Of a stretch of DNA of 64,000 nucleotides, positions 1 through 11,863 are shown piece after piece. The first letter of the stretch is position 1, and each line of letters opens with the position of its first letter. The notes beneath the pieces were generated by a model, which had not been told where the DNA came from, searched no databases, and saw nothing but the letters and a program-made list of their open reading frames with translations. The stretch comes from Isoetes taiwanensis (Eukaryota; Streptophyta; Lycopodiopsida; Isoetales; Isoetaceae). Location of the stretch: contig JAJEKV010000011.1 of assembly GCA_021234155.1 (NCBI GenBank), positions 23,262,416 through 23,326,415 on the forward strand, written 5' to 3'. The position numbers and the translations under genes are program-made.

Positions 1-335
1 AGAATTGTGGTTTAGAGAAATAATGCCTGGATAAAATAAAATATTGCAGTTCCAGTTCATAGGCGGCCTTCAATTAATTTACTACAGGTTACTCACCAAA
101 ACTTGCTAGGATAAACGCCTTGGCCATACACGTCAAAGACAACATGTTGTCAGTTGAATGGGATTGTGCCAATGCAGTTCTTATGTCATAACATTCCAAA
201 GCACTTCAAAATTGCTGAAAGGTTCAATCTGGGCATCGGAGATTTGTTCTAAGCTGAAATTGGGCGTCCCCTCATTTTTTGTGTCATCTTCTGCTACAGA
301 CCAAATTGGGCTCAATTTGCTAGCCATTATACAAG
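1..335. other. Unassigned sequence at left edge
   Basis: No gene is seen here. An open frame starts at 158 on the + strand, but similarity to the gag of element B starts only near 336, so the first part of that frame is not gag. This stretch may be a further insertion or a recombined flank of element A. Confidence 0.4.
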
Positions 336-1300
336 TAATGCCTCCTATGGTGGATGAGGAAATTCAAAATGAAGATGATGTGATCAGCCAAGTTTTGGCC
401 ACTAAAATCATACTTACTCTTGAGCAATTGATGCATTATTCTCCCAATTTGTTGCAAAAGTTAGGGAGAAGACGAAAATCAGAAATTTCAGTCCAACAAA
501 TCATATCAAATGATACCAACAAGAGTAGAATGGAGCCACCAACCCAGCAATTCAAGGATCTTGGGCCATTTCTTTGTGATCTGAGTATCAATGGATATTT
601 AATCAAAGACGCCAACATAGATATTGACAACATAGTGAATGTAACGCCTTACTATATAATGTTTCAAGTTGGCTTGAAAATGATGGAACCGACAACTATG
701 ATGCTCAAAGCACTCAATCAAATGAAGCTGCAGCCTATGGGAGCCATAAGAAATGTCTTATGCAAGGTATATGAGGTGGAAGCAATCTTGGATTTCATGG
801 TTTTGAAGTTTTCAGAGAGAGTGTATGCTGAAACTTATACTTTGTTACTGAGCATACATGGTTAAATGCCATACAAACTGAGACTTCATGGAGGAAGTGT
901 GAAATGAACATATTTCAAAGGGAACATAAGGTTAATATAGATCATCATTTAAAATCAAGCATGGATGGGACAAACAGAATGCAAGTAAATCTAATCACAT
1001 CTCACATAGTTGAAGAGTATGAACATGTTCTTTTTTGTGCAATTGATAAGTTTGAACATTGTCTTGAGAAAGAAAGTGATAGATGCCATGAGCAGCCCTA
1101 AGTTTGAGACCTTTCATACATCTCCAACATTTTTGGATGATGATGAACCATTATTATGTGAGCTAGAGGTGGAAAACATTGATATTTTAGCATTTGACCA
1201 CTTTGAAAATATGTTGCATGCTCTTGAATTTGGTGATAGTCGTGACAAAAGTCCTCTTTACAAGACTTTTAGATTTAAGACATGTATACCAGCTGAGCAT

Positions 1301-1303
<3 letters not shown>
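336..1303 (+). pseudogene. Element A gag/protease remnant (LTR retrotransposon)
   Basis: This is the C-terminal gag to protease region of an LTR retrotransposon on the + strand. The protein from MPPMVDEEIQNEDD onward is nearly identical to the gag of element B at 17573-18265 on the opposite strand. A retropepsin-like block follows (GPFLCDLSINGYLIKDANID, then a hydrophobic segment ending DFMVLKF). The usual D-[ST]-G active site is degraded to DIDNIVNV. After a stop near 863 more of the same protein follows in other frames (KSSMDGTN, then KFETFHTSPTFLDDDEPLLC at 1090-1290), which matches element B at 5932-6207. The reading frame is broken, and LINE L interrupts the element at 1304. The rest lies at 20886-22137. 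Confidence 0.75.
1294..1303. repeat. Target site duplication of LINE L, left copy
   Basis: The sequence tgagcatgac abuts the poly-T run. It matches tgagcaagac at 20876-20885, and both are followed by tttt. With the LINE removed, the two halves of element A join in the same order as the uninterrupted copy B (about 5970-6010). Confidence 0.75.

Positions 1304-1333
<30 letters not shown>
1304..1333 (-). repeat. Poly-A tail of LINE L (poly-T on + strand)
   Basis: Thirty consecutive T on the + strand mark the 3' end of the - strand LINE, next to its target site duplication. Confidence 0.9.
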
Positions 1334-1334
<1 letters not shown>

Positions 1335-2049
1335 AAGGCAAGGTAGGACTTAGTATTCATAAATAAGGATTACATCATATAGCATACCATAGAAGGTATA
1401 CTTTATAGTTTAGAGTTCATTTACATGCTTCTCATAAAATGAAGCATGTATACATATCAGGGCCAGCTTGGTCCCAGATCCTCTAATATTATCAAAATGC
1501 ATCAAAAACTAATATCAGTTTAGAGGTTTTTAAGATAACTGAAAGTTTACTGAGCTTCAATCAAATCCTGCATTGTAAGGTCTGTTACCCTCCTTCTTCC
1601 AAAGATATTCAGTAGCAGATCGAGTTTATCAGCTGGATAATTGGTGAAATCCAGCAATACCAGCACGTGTGCTTCACTTTTCTGTTCCCATTTGTGGTAT
1701 AAATTCATGAAATACTGCCTCAGATTGTTGTGCCTCTATGCATCAGGCCTGTTTAGCACTTTTTTAATAGCTGAGACATGAATCATTTCCCGCTTCATCT
1801 GGATGAGCAGATCTTCTTGCTCCCACTTGGAAAGGCTTGAGTATTCATCATCAGAATTGTATGCCACCCCTATCTCCCTTTCTGCTGCTCCTACTCTACT
1901 GAGTCTCCTGACTACACCTGTGCAAGACAACATCATGAATTGTTAGCTTTAGAACAAAAAAATTATATAGTCCTTGGAAACTGCCAATGGCATTCTATTC
2001 TTTGTCATAACCTTTCCCTTTACCTGCTTTATGTGCAATTGATGAATCT

Positions 2050-4605
2050 ATCAATGAAGTCAAAAAGGTCTGTTTTATCCAAATCAGATTTGGAGTTTTA
2101 TTCTCAATAGCAACCCTGTTCTTATGCTTCCAGATTGCCCAGCAGCTCAAGGATCTAGTTGTATTTAGGCCTGTTGCCAGTGTTCAGAAATTCCATCATA
2201 CATGAGTCACTAGCATCCCCTTTATTAACTTGTGCAACTCAGCTCCAAAATTCTTGGATTACAGGGCATAAGAAGACATGGTTAGATGTTTCAATTTCTC
2301 CACATCCTAATGGACATACCTCTGAGATAGAACTATCATATTTTGCCCTCCTATGGTTTGTAGTTAGACTCTGGTGTAAGATTAGCCAACCAAAGGTTTT
2401 GATTTTGTTTGCTGTATAATTCTTCCAGCCCTGAGCACAGACAACAGCTAGCCTTTCCTCATCACAGTTCCAAAGTCGTGTTTCTTTGGATGGTTTATGG
2501 CTCACCAAGTTCTTATAAATCTCATTTACAGAATAGATCTCCTTTCCTATTAGATGCCATTGGTTTGAGCTTTCATACAATTCCTCATACTGCTTAATCT
2601 TATCCATAACGAGATTATATATCTTCCTATCTAGCTCTGAGCCTTTAGTAACCATTGCAATTTCCTCCCATTTCTTCCATGCTGTTTCTCCACATCTCAA
2701 ATCCTCAATTTTCTTGATTTCTGCATTATGCCATTGCATATATTTCTGTGGATGCTTGAGAGCCAAACAATCATTATTACTATTTACTACCCCTAGATGC
2801 CAGACAAAATGAATGTCCTTACTTTTGGCATCAAGGATTGGAGGCCTATAACATAGTGCTGCAGAATTCCAAGCTTCAAACATTCTTTTTAGCACATTAG
2901 ATGTATTTGGACATGGATTAAATTGAAAGAAGGCTGAATCTGGAAGTTCATGTCTTAAACTGTGGCTGCCTACTGGATATGACTCATGTATCCAATATCT
3001 GATCAATTTCATTGCAGGGGATGGAGAGGAGTTATGAATAGGTCTCCACACCATCTTAGCAGCAAGTGCCTGGGCCTGAATAAGTAGGTCCTTACATCCA
3101 AGCCCTCCCTTTTTCCTAGGTTTGGTGAGGTCTCCCCATGCTACTTTATGAACTCCTTGCCAAATGAACTGCCTTATAGCTGCCTCAATTTTACTGTATG
3201 AGGCTTTATCCTCCACTATTACAGATGAGAAATAAACATGTGTGCTACTGATCACAGCATTAGCAATCTGCACTCTGCCAGCTAAAGAAAGAGATGAATA
3301 ATACATACCTAATTTCCTTTTAATTCTGGTAATGATTGGGTCCCATAAACCTCAGAGAGAAGAATTCAAAGCTAGGGGGATTCCAAGAATTGATGTACCT
3401 TCATTCCTATTGAGAATCTTGATGCCCTGTAATTCAGTTTCCTGTGTGTCTAAGATAATTGCACATTTGTTCCTGTTTAGCATAACAGCAGATATGTAGC
3501 CAAATCTTTCCATCACAGTAAGAAAGTTTGAAAGGCTATTATCCTCTTGCTTTAGAAAAACAAAGGTATCATCAGCATACTGCATCAGGGAGAAAGTACC
3601 TTCACTACCTGGCTGCTTTAGACAATTGATATCACCCTTTTCTTGCACGTGAGTTACCAATTTGGTAACCATCTCTGCTACAATTAGGAAGAGCTATGGA
3701 GCTAGGGGGCATCCTTGCCTCACACCTCTTCTGCACGGAAATTGATCTGTAGGAATGCCATTAATTATGAGTGCAGATGAGGCCATCATGTTGAATCCAA
3801 AAACTTTTTGATATATTCTTTCTGATAGCCCCAAGTGAGCCATTGCCTTTTCTAAGAACTGCCAACTGATTGTGTCATATGCCCTCTTAAAATCCAGTTT
3901 GAGGAGCATGCATCTCTGGCTAGATAATTTGTTCCAATGACGTCCTTCAGTTGCACCAATGTAATTGTCCAATATGTTCCTCTGAGGGAGGAAGGCTGAC
4001 TGCCAAGGACTAATTACCTTCATTAAATTCAATTTTAATCTATTGGCTAGAATTTTCGCCAATAATTTATATGTAGTGTTAGTGAGAGAGATTGGTCTCC
4101 AGTCACCAAAGTTTGCAGGATTTTCAACCTTGGGTATGAGGGTAATGTGACCTGCATTAATGGCTGGGTGCAAATACTTGGCTCTCCATGCTCCTTGGAT
4201 GAATAAGGTGAGGTCCTCTTTTATTAACTCCCAGAATTCCATGTAAAATTCAGGCTGAAGTCCATCTGGACCTGGACGTTTTCCACGTGCCATAGATTGG
4301 AGAGTCTCCTTAATCTCCTTTTCTTCTGGTACTATAAGCATATCATCCTCCTCAATCTGTGCACCTTTGGAGATTTCTACAAAGAATTTATCTATTTTCT
4401 CCTCATTGACCTTATAGCTACTAAAAAGGTTCTTGTACTCATTGAGAAAGAAATTCTGAATTTCTAGTTGACTGTCCAAGATGTTACCATCATTTCCTTT
4501 AACCTGAATGATCCCATTGTTTAGGATTCTACTTTTGGCAATCCTAAAGAAAAAGGCTGAACCTGCATCATCCATCTCATTGATGTATTTGCATCTACTT
4601 TTCAC
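2050..4605 (-). pseudogene. LINE L ORF2: reverse transcriptase and zf-RVT region
   Basis: Three open segments lie in one frame (4605-3694, 3672-3352 and 3306-2239), separated only by single stop codons, so they are one decayed ORF. RT landmarks in order are GKRPGPDGL (finger), WRPISL, LDFKRAYDTISW (motif A), GVRQGCPLAP (motif B) and the catalytic QYADDT near 3600 (motif C). The thumb and connection region (LAGRVQIANAVISSTHVYF) and a zf-RVT-type module (CPLGCGEIETSNHVFLCP) follow. A frameshifted WAIWKHKNRVAI block near 2100-2150 is the usual end of plant L1 ORF2. The protein makes cDNA at the target site during retrotransposition. The copy is dead because of stops, frameshifts and the B insertion. 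Confidence 0.88.
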
Positions 4606-4625
4606 TGCTAAACTTTTTTGCCTCA

Positions 4626-4630
4626 GCTTC
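4626..4630. repeat. Target site duplication of element B (gcttc)
   Basis: GCTTC directly precedes TGTTAGAGCC here and directly follows CCAACA at 20092-20096. Both copies lie in LINE L sequence. Confidence 0.9.
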
Positions 4631-5044
4631 TGTTAGAGCCTGAACTCTAACCTTGCAAGAAGGATGAAAAACCCAACAATCCAAGCTCAATCTATCAGAT
4701 CAAAGCAATGCACAACACAAAGAATCCTCTTCTCCATAGCTAGATCAAGCAAAAATACTCTCTCTCAATACACCGCCTCTCTCTGTTCTCTCTCTTTGCT
4801 CAGATAATACAGTGGTGATCATGGATACGTGCAAATATCCTGCATGCGTGCATGTGCGTATATCCCTCCATATATGGTATATAATCTCCTATACCACCTC
4901 AATAGTGGTGAGTGGTAAGTGGTGACTGTGGTGTGTGGTGACAAGTGCGGTGAGTGGTGACCAATGTGGTGAGTGGTGATTGTGGTGTGTGATGGCGAGT
5001 GTGGTGAGTGGTGACAAGTGTGATGAATGGTGACCACCCCAACA
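4631..5044 (-). repeat. Left (3') LTR of element B
   Basis: This is a 414 bp LTR starting TGTTAGAGCC and ending CCACCCCAACA on the + strand. It includes a CT-rich block and a degenerate tandem array of gtggtgagtggtgac-type units at about 4907-5035. The right copy has a longer array. Confidence 0.88.
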
Positions 5045-5059
5045 GTGGCGACCACAGTG
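5045..5059. promoter_or_regulatory. Inverted motif inside 3' LTR of B, where a PPT is expected
   Basis: The + strand reads gtggcgaccacagtg immediately inside the LTR. It is nearly the reverse complement of the primer-binding-site-like sequence inside the other LTR (19624-19638). No purine-rich tract is present. Element A has a similar sequence (cccactgtggtcgcaac) before its 3' LTR at 21848. Confidence 0.5.
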
Positions 5060-5189
5060 GGAAAATGTGTCACTCCGTGGCGGAGAACCCACAACAAAAC
5101 ATACTAATATGGTCCTTGAGACATGTCCCCAAATGACACATTTACATGTATGTGTAGAAAGAAAGAAAATGACCCTCCTCAAATCCAAA

Positions 5190-6207
5190 TGACTAGCACA
5201 AAACAAATTGGTCCAAAAAGAAAGTGACGAAACAGAGCCTCTGTAACTGTGGCAAACTTTGAAAGCTGATATCTTGAGTTCCAGAACTTTGTTTGACCTG
5301 CACCATAGCTCGTTGGATTCGTATCGCCAAAACACATCCATTGATGTAGGATAGATTGTGTATTATGGAACTGTCACCACCTGTTTTTACAGAAAAACGA
5401 CCTGCTGTAACCCAAAAGTTTGCTACCGATTTCCTGTAATTGGAGCTTTGCCTTAGTTGAATTCCTTCGGATAGCATTTCTCTTTCAACATAAGGCCTGA
5501 AGTCCTTGCCATTTCTCGGATTAGGCAACAATTCCCCTTCTGGAGTTATCAACCAACTCCAACCTTGTTAAGTAAACATCTTCCAAATAGGAGAATGCTG
5601 ACAACATGTAATAGCAACAAAAAATGTGGCCAAAGAACAAGCCACAGTCCAAGAACCTGCTCAAATATTACTGCACTAGCATACCAATGTGGCAAATCTG
5701 ATGTGATGTAATAGAACTTGCTAAACTGACATATTCCAGGTAGCTTATTAGTCTCAAATAATGCAAACGAACCTTCATGAGCATTGTTGGCTGCTGCACA
5801 TTGAGATAAAGTGCTGCTCATGTCCAATTTCCCTTCCTTTATCACATAGTCATGCTCAAATTTACTCACAAACACAGGTTTGAACCATTCTAGGTATACT
5901 TCATTTATCAAAGCATCAAAAATTTGCAATTCTAATGGTTTAGTGCCAAACCATCAAAGCGAGCAAATTTCTCCATTTGAGGCATGTAAACGTTTTGTTC
6001 AGCTGGTATACATGTCTCAAATCTGAAAGTCTCATAAAGAGGACTGTTGTCATGACTGTTACTAAATTCAAAAGCATGTAACATATCTCCAGAGTGGTCA
6101 AATGCTAAAATATCAATGCCTTCCACTTCTAGCTCACATAATAATGGTTCATCATCATCCAAAAATGTTTCATATGTATGAAAAGTCTCAAACTCAGGGC
6201 TGCTCAA
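5190..6207 (-). pseudogene. Element B downstream coding region, unknown function
   Basis: Open frames at 6207-5932, 5929-5549 and 5552-5193 encode a protein matching element A in order: an acidic segment (FETFHTYETFLDDDEPLLC), a second block (VSKFEHDYVIKEGKLDMSST) with a hydrophobic stretch (LGLWLVLWPHFLLLLHVV), then ITPEGELLPNPRNGKDF. I recognise no RT, RNase H or integrase motif. The hydrophobic stretch could be a membrane segment. The gypsy element C interrupts the protein at 6210. Stops separate the frames, so it is probably not functional. Confidence 0.5.
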
Positions 6208-6210
6208 GCA

Positions 6211-6215
6211 TCTAT
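6211..6215. repeat. Target site duplication of element C (tctat)
   Basis: TCTAT here and at 17333-17337 directly flanks the TG...CA ends. Joining the flanks restores element B sequence that matches the uninterrupted copy A at about 1060-1095. Confidence 0.93.
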
Positions 6216-6805
6216 TGTTTGGGGTCTGGGTTCGGGAACTCCTGCAAGACAGCCCTCTGTGAGGACCCTTGGATCTAACAGGAGGATCCGGGGACTATGT
6301 CACGCGAGATTTGCAAGAAAACAAAAGAAGGGACAAAGAAAACCCAAGAACAATGAGACAACAATGATAAGCTTCCTTGATATCAATGATGATGATACAT
6401 GAGCTCTCGAAATCGAGAGAAAACTGAAGTGAGACAAGACTCAAAACTCATCTAAAACTCATGTGCTAGCTCTACTCATATATATAGTACAATGGCCTTT
6501 GGCCCAATATAGACACTCGACTGATCTCGGTCTTGGGCTCACGGAAGGAGGTCCGATTCTGAGGAATGCCGGGCGGTGCCTCTTGAAGTGCCTAGAATCA
6601 CGCCGACCCGGCCGACGCTGTGGGTGCGGCGCCACTTGTCTGGCGCCGCCTCTTGTTGACTGGACGCAGTTTTGACCAAGTGGGTCCGCCGCTTGGTCTT
6701 CTCACAGCCTTTGACGACTGACCCACGCCTGGTTGTGGATCCTTGGCCTTGACTTGGTCCGTGGAATGCATGAATAGTCCTGTACCAGGAGGCACAGGAC
6801 TAACA
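6216..6805 (-). repeat. Left (3') LTR of element C
   Basis: 590 bp, and the same length as the right LTR at 16743-17332. Outside about 6525-6700 the two differ by only scattered transitions. Inside that GC-rich part they differ heavily. Confidence 0.92.
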
Positions 6806-6820
6806 CTCCCCCCCACCAAA
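6806..6820 (-). promoter_or_regulatory. Polypurine tract of element C
   Basis: On the - strand TTTGGTGGGGGGGAG directly precedes the 3' LTR start TGTTAG. This is the usual position for plus-strand DNA priming. Confidence 0.85.
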
Positions 6821-9800
6821 TGACACTCAGTCTGAAGAAAGGGAGGAAGTGCTTCCGAGGGCGGGAAACCAGCAGTCTGAAAGTGATCCTCACGGGAATG
6901 AGGTCGGGCGCCATTATGGTAATGAGCAATGAGGTCCTGGCGTGTTTGAAGGGCGTCAGGAGTGTTGAGCCCAAGGGCAGGATCGGCATCAATGAGGAAG
7001 TGAGAGCGCACCATGTCTTCCGTGGCAAAGACGGGCGTCCGGCGAACAAACCGCACTCCATGAGAAAGCAGGTCCGAGACCGAAGGCACCGATGCCGGCA
7101 TTCGGATTGCAAAGAAAAGATTGACGCTGCCGATTTAAAGAGCTGAGCAGGATGCATTTGAGAGCAGCACAGAAACCAGCTTGACGGTGGACTGAAGGGT
7201 CTGGTGAGGTGGCGGCATTCTGCAAGAAGGTATCAAGACCATGCAAAGCATCAGCAGGCCTTTGCCAACCACGCTCATTACCAATATAAATCCAATTCTC
7301 AGTAGTGTCCAAGGTGGCATTATCCTCCCAATTGGAGCGTCTGACAAATCGGGGATCCCACCGGAGATCCGTCGAGATCTGAGGCGGAGTCGACCCAGCG
7401 TAGCCATCCAGGACCTTCGTCCAAAAGGGAAGACGCCAGTCAGAAGAGAGAAACCGTGGGCGTGGTGGTACTCCTAAGGAAGCATATGGAGAGGGAAGCA
7501 GGCCTGTGTGCGTGGGTTGCAGAGCCATGTCCCTGAATGCTCGAATGAGATCTTGATCAAGAGCACGACACCAATGGTCCCATATTCAGAAGTAGAGAGT
7601 AATTGATAGACAGGAGGATTTACCCAACCTGTTGGGATGGTCTTGCTTTCCAGAAGGCCACGCAGTTGATTGTAGCCTCCCAAGTGCTGCATATAAATTT
7701 GGGCGAACTCAAGATCATCAGGATGCGCCAAATTTTTGTTTACCTGTGCCAATGTTTCAGCCTGCCATAGAGGTAAGTGCTGAGCAAGTTCAGGCATGTA
7801 CTCCTGTTCAAAAGTCTGAGACTGAGCAGGATCCTTGAAATATTGGTTGGTTGCCGATAACAACCAAGCAGCATTGGAGTTGCCACGAAAAACACAATGG
7901 GCCTCATCCCGGAATTTATCAAGGAGATCTGCCAGGTAGAAGTCATGAAAAACATAAGCCATGGGCTGAACAACACGGAAAATGACCAATTCGGGATCTT
8001 CAGAAGTGAGCTGATCAAAGACTAAGAGTGCACAAAATAAACCCTTGTCTTCTATAGAAAGATCCGGCCAGATCCGAAGAAAATCCGCACTTTTGAGGGG
8101 CTGTTGATGAACATTGCCATTGGCCGCGTACCATTTCAAAAGGAAAAGGTGCCGTCGGGCCACCACATAGTCAAGATAGCTGGAAGGAGTAGAGAAGTCC
8201 ACAGGAATGTTGGTAGCAATTTCAAGATAGCCCTCCTGTTTGTTTTGGGCTTCTTCAGCAGATTGAACTGCTTGCTGGAGCTGATGTTCCAGGTCACGGA
8301 TCCTGTTCTCCTTTTCTAAGAGAAGACGTGACTGATCACGGACCCGTTTAATAGGAAGCGTGGCATGTGAAGAAGATTGCCCTGGAGTTTGGAGTCGAAG
8401 TGTGGCAATCTCAGCGTCATCTATGACCTTTTGTTTCTGAGCCTCCGAAAGCTGATCCTGGATGGACGTTAGCTGATTTGTCAGCGTGGAAAGCGGAGCT
8501 TCTAGAGAGGTGAGTCTAGCCTCACGCTCGGTAAGGTTATGAACTTGAGTGCGGTAATTGTCACAAAGCTCTGAGTACAAGGTGTCTAGCTTAGCAATAT
8601 CTTTCTCCTTGTCACCCAGGAGGGTATCTTTGGACTTGTTCTGTTCCAATAAGTCCTGAATTGTGGTTTGGAGCTGAGCCTGCTGATCTGCAAGTAGGCT
8701 GGTCTGATCCTGAGCACTTTTGAGATCTACACGGGCCTGTAATAGAGCCGCGTGCTTTTCTTGAAGTTGGGCCTCCAAAGTTTGAACTTGTGCAGTTGCA
8801 GCTTGGAGGTCTCTTTGAACTGCATCGAAAGCCTCCAGGGATGCCTGAACACCGTTCATGAGAGCCTCCTGTGATGCTTGTAACTGCATGGCAGCAGCTT
8901 GAACATCCTGCTGGAATTTGTACAGGAGCTGTCGAGGATGTGGAGGTGCAGGGCCCTGTTGCTGCCTTATCTGAGATTGTTGAGAAGCATGACGGGAATT
9001 GGAAGGCGTGGCTTCAGAGGAGGAAGAGGAGACAGTGACATGCGTGGTCTGGTGTTGAACAGGACGAGGGGAAGTCTGGCGTGAAGGTACAGCTTGTTGA
9101 GTTTGACGCGGGGAATGCAGAGACCGCTGAGTGGAGGTATGGGAAGTGGAAGGGCTCTCAAGAACAGGAAGATAATGACAGATGAGTGCCTGAAGATGGC
9201 CACCCACTGAAACTTCAGAGATAGAGGAGGGGGTAGCCCGAATGCGGTCTACTTCTTGAAGAAGGCGGTAGAACAACAGCTGTGGCCAATCAACATGCAG
9301 ATTGGAGTGGATGGCAGTGATGACCATATTATAGAACGGCTTATTAATATGGGTGTTCTTGATGGAATACCCAAGCAATTTGCGCCACAGAAACTTCACA
9401 AAAGTGTCATGTGACTTTGCAATATTTGTGAGGCGATGCTGGTTAGCTTGATAAGCAGGAGCACCGAACTGAGTGACGTCCATGTCCTGTAAAGCAGCCC
9501 AAGAGACAGAAGGTTTTTGCAAAGGAATACGGAATACCTCAGAAAGCAAATGCTGAGTAAGTAAAATGGTGGTGCCATCGACCACCGTAGCAAATCCTTC
9601 CGGGCTGTTGACGATGTGAGCGATGAACTGCTGTAATTGCTCCAGATTGGGGGCCGGGAGCTCCATTTGCGAGAATTCGTAAAGCTTGTGGCATTCCGCG
9701 ACTTCCCGACTTGGACCAAGAAGGGCTTCACGAAAGGTGGGCGTCGAGAAAGATACAGACCCGAAAAGAGTCGCATCCCTTGGAGCAGAAGCTTGAAGGG

Positions 9801-9822
9801 TAGGTAATTTGGGTGCAGCCAT
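6821..9822 (-). pseudogene. Element C extra ORF after integrase, coiled-coil protein
   Basis: The longest open frame of element C (9822-7474, 782 aa from the ATG giving MAAPKLPTLQ) lies between integrase and the 3' LTR, where env-like or accessory ORFs sit in Athila/Tat elements. An N-terminal globular part (about residues 1-200) is followed by a Ser/Gln/Pro-rich linker. A long heptad-type, Gln/Ala/Leu-rich coiled coil spans roughly residues 300-530, and a second globular part begins YLDYVVARRHLFLLKWYA. Similarity to real coding continues past the stop in a shifted frame from about 7528 (LIYIGNERGWQRP-like segment) to near 6830, so the original protein was near 1000 aa. No transmembrane or signal segment stands out, so an envelope role is not supported. 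It could be a structural or chromatin-targeting protein. Confidence 0.65.
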
Positions 9823-10741
9823 GGCGAAGAGCGTCGGAACAGAAAGAACTGTGTGTCGAAGGCGGAGAGCAGAGAACAGAAGACGAAGGCGCAAATAGAC
9901 GAAAAGGTTTTAGGGCTCACAAGTGTAGGCGAAGGGGCATGATGAGGGCGAACCAGCAACCGTTGATGATGCCAGGTGGCGACAGATGCGAAGGAGGTCA
10001 TTGAAAGGCAAAATTTTGGCTAAGTCCCCAAATGGTAAAGGGAGAATCAATGAACGGTGGCGATGAGACGTAAGGGAATGATCTGATGTGACAGGTGGCA
10101 AAAGGACACACATTAATGTTCGACGGGCGTGAAAAGAAGGAATGTCATTTAATGCTGGCAACTCGAAGTGGGATATCATTAAAACGAAGGTGTCAGAAGG
10201 TACCATGGCGAGATATGCGGCGGGAGAAAAGATTCCTCATTTAGTAACAGCCTTGCATTGCAACCACGTTGGCGAATTTTCTGATTGGTCCACGTCGACA
10301 GGGAGTTCCTCGGTGAGCTATATAAGAGAAACAGGGGTTGAAGCTGAGACACCCGATGGCGCTCAGTATGTCTGCTGCTGGATTGCACGACAAGTGCACC
10401 ATGCCGTCTAACTGCCTGGAGTGGATTACGTGCAAGATGGACTGCCACAACCGTGGCATTGCCATGGACGGGTGGTGTGCCGGGATGGCTGAGCATCCGA
10501 CCCCCTTACTAACGGGATGGAGGTGATTCTGCACCTGCGCTGGGACCCTGAGCACAATTACTACCACATCCTGCGTATCACCTCTGCTCCGAACCCGGAG
10601 TAGAGGGGTTTTCTTCTTAGGACTTAGTAGATAGGGCTCTGAGCCCGTTTTTGTAAATAGGGCACTGCCCATAGCGGAAATAGATGGGCGCTGCCCACAT
10701 TTTGTAAAAATTCCATCTATATAATATAAATATGCCGCCAG
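9823..10741 (-). other. Spacer between integrase and extra ORF in element C
   Basis: About 0.9 kb without a convincing ORF. It could hold the promoter or splice acceptor for the downstream ORF, but I cannot identify a motif. Confidence 0.4.
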
Positions 10742-11860
10742 TTAGTCACTATCTGTTGTGTTTGTGTCCGGAACAGCATCTGTGGTATGATTGTCACTTT
10801 CGGTTGTATGAAATTGTTTGAGGCGAAAGCCATTAACCAGTGTAGGTAATGGAGTTCCATCTAATTCAGCCAGCTTGAAAACACTGGGTTGCACCACTTG
10901 AACAATTTGATAAGGGCCAAGCCAGCGAAACTTTAACTTGCCCGGAAAATTTTTGTAACGAGAATCATAAAGAAGAACCAAATCGCCTTCTTTGAATGTT
11001 TTTGTCTTAAGTCTTTTGTCATGCAATGATTTCTGCAACCGTTGTCCATGAAGAACACGAATATAAGCATCACGCCTAAGTTCATCCAACTGTTCCAATT
11101 GATAAACCCTTTCTTTGAGTGCAGCAGGCGGATTATGGGCTGTAGCCAGTTGAAAACGGAGAGTGGGAAGGAGGTATTCAAAAGGCATTAGAGCTTCTTG
11201 ACCATAAACCAATTTGAAAGGAGTGTGACCAGTAGCTATTTTGAAACACGTATTGTAAGCCCAAAGAACAGTAGAAAGCTTGTTTTGCCAGTCAGTGCGA
11301 GAAGCGTCACAAATTTTCTTGAGAATTGTGACCAGAGTTTTGTTGGTGCTTTCAGCCAAACCGTTCCCTTGAGGATAGTAAGGTGTGCTCTTGTGATGAT
11401 GGATCAGTAGATAATCCGTTAGCTCTTTTATGGTATGATTGATAAAATGGACACCTCGATCACTAACCAGCTCCGTGGGGCAGCCGAAATGCGTGATAAT
11501 TTGCTGATAGAGGACCTTGGCCGTGCTTGCCGCAGTGTTGTCTGGAAGTGCGCAAGCTTCCGCCCACTTGGTAGCGTAGTCCGTGAGAACCAGAATGTAG
11601 CGGGCACGGGTGTGCCGCGCAGGAGGATCGATGGGTCCCACAAAATCCATCCCCCATTTGCTGAAAGGAAGTGGCGTGGCGACCGGCGTCAAGGGAAGAG
11701 CGTCACGGGCCGTGGGCCTTCCCACACGCTGACAAGCATCACACGTGCGGGCGTGGGCGTGAGCGTCTTTGAAGAGCGTGGGCCAAAAATAACCTGCAAG
11801 AAGGATTTTGCGTGTCGTGGTGTCACCATGAAAATGACCACCACCGAGCCCTTCATGGGC
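10742..11860 (-). pseudogene. Element C integrase
   Basis: Integrase inserts the cDNA into chromosomes. Downstream of a premature TGA at 11861-11863 the frame continues with a zinc-binding region (HEGLGGGHFHGD, then CDACQRVGR). The catalytic core follows: WGMDFVGPI, TDYATKW (first Asp), SDRGVHF (second Asp) and NGLAESTNK (Glu), so the D,D-35-E triad is intact. The C-terminal part has the GDLVLLYDSRYKNFPGKL and RWLGPYQIVQV blocks. There is no chromodomain. The open part is 11725-10742. It is in frame with the RT/RNase H upstream, from which only the TGA separates it. Confidence 0.88.
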
Positions 11861-11863
11861 TTC

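Noticed and set aside
6820-7477. + strand ORFs inside element C
   Set aside because: They are antisense to the frameshifted C-terminal part of the element's extra ORF.
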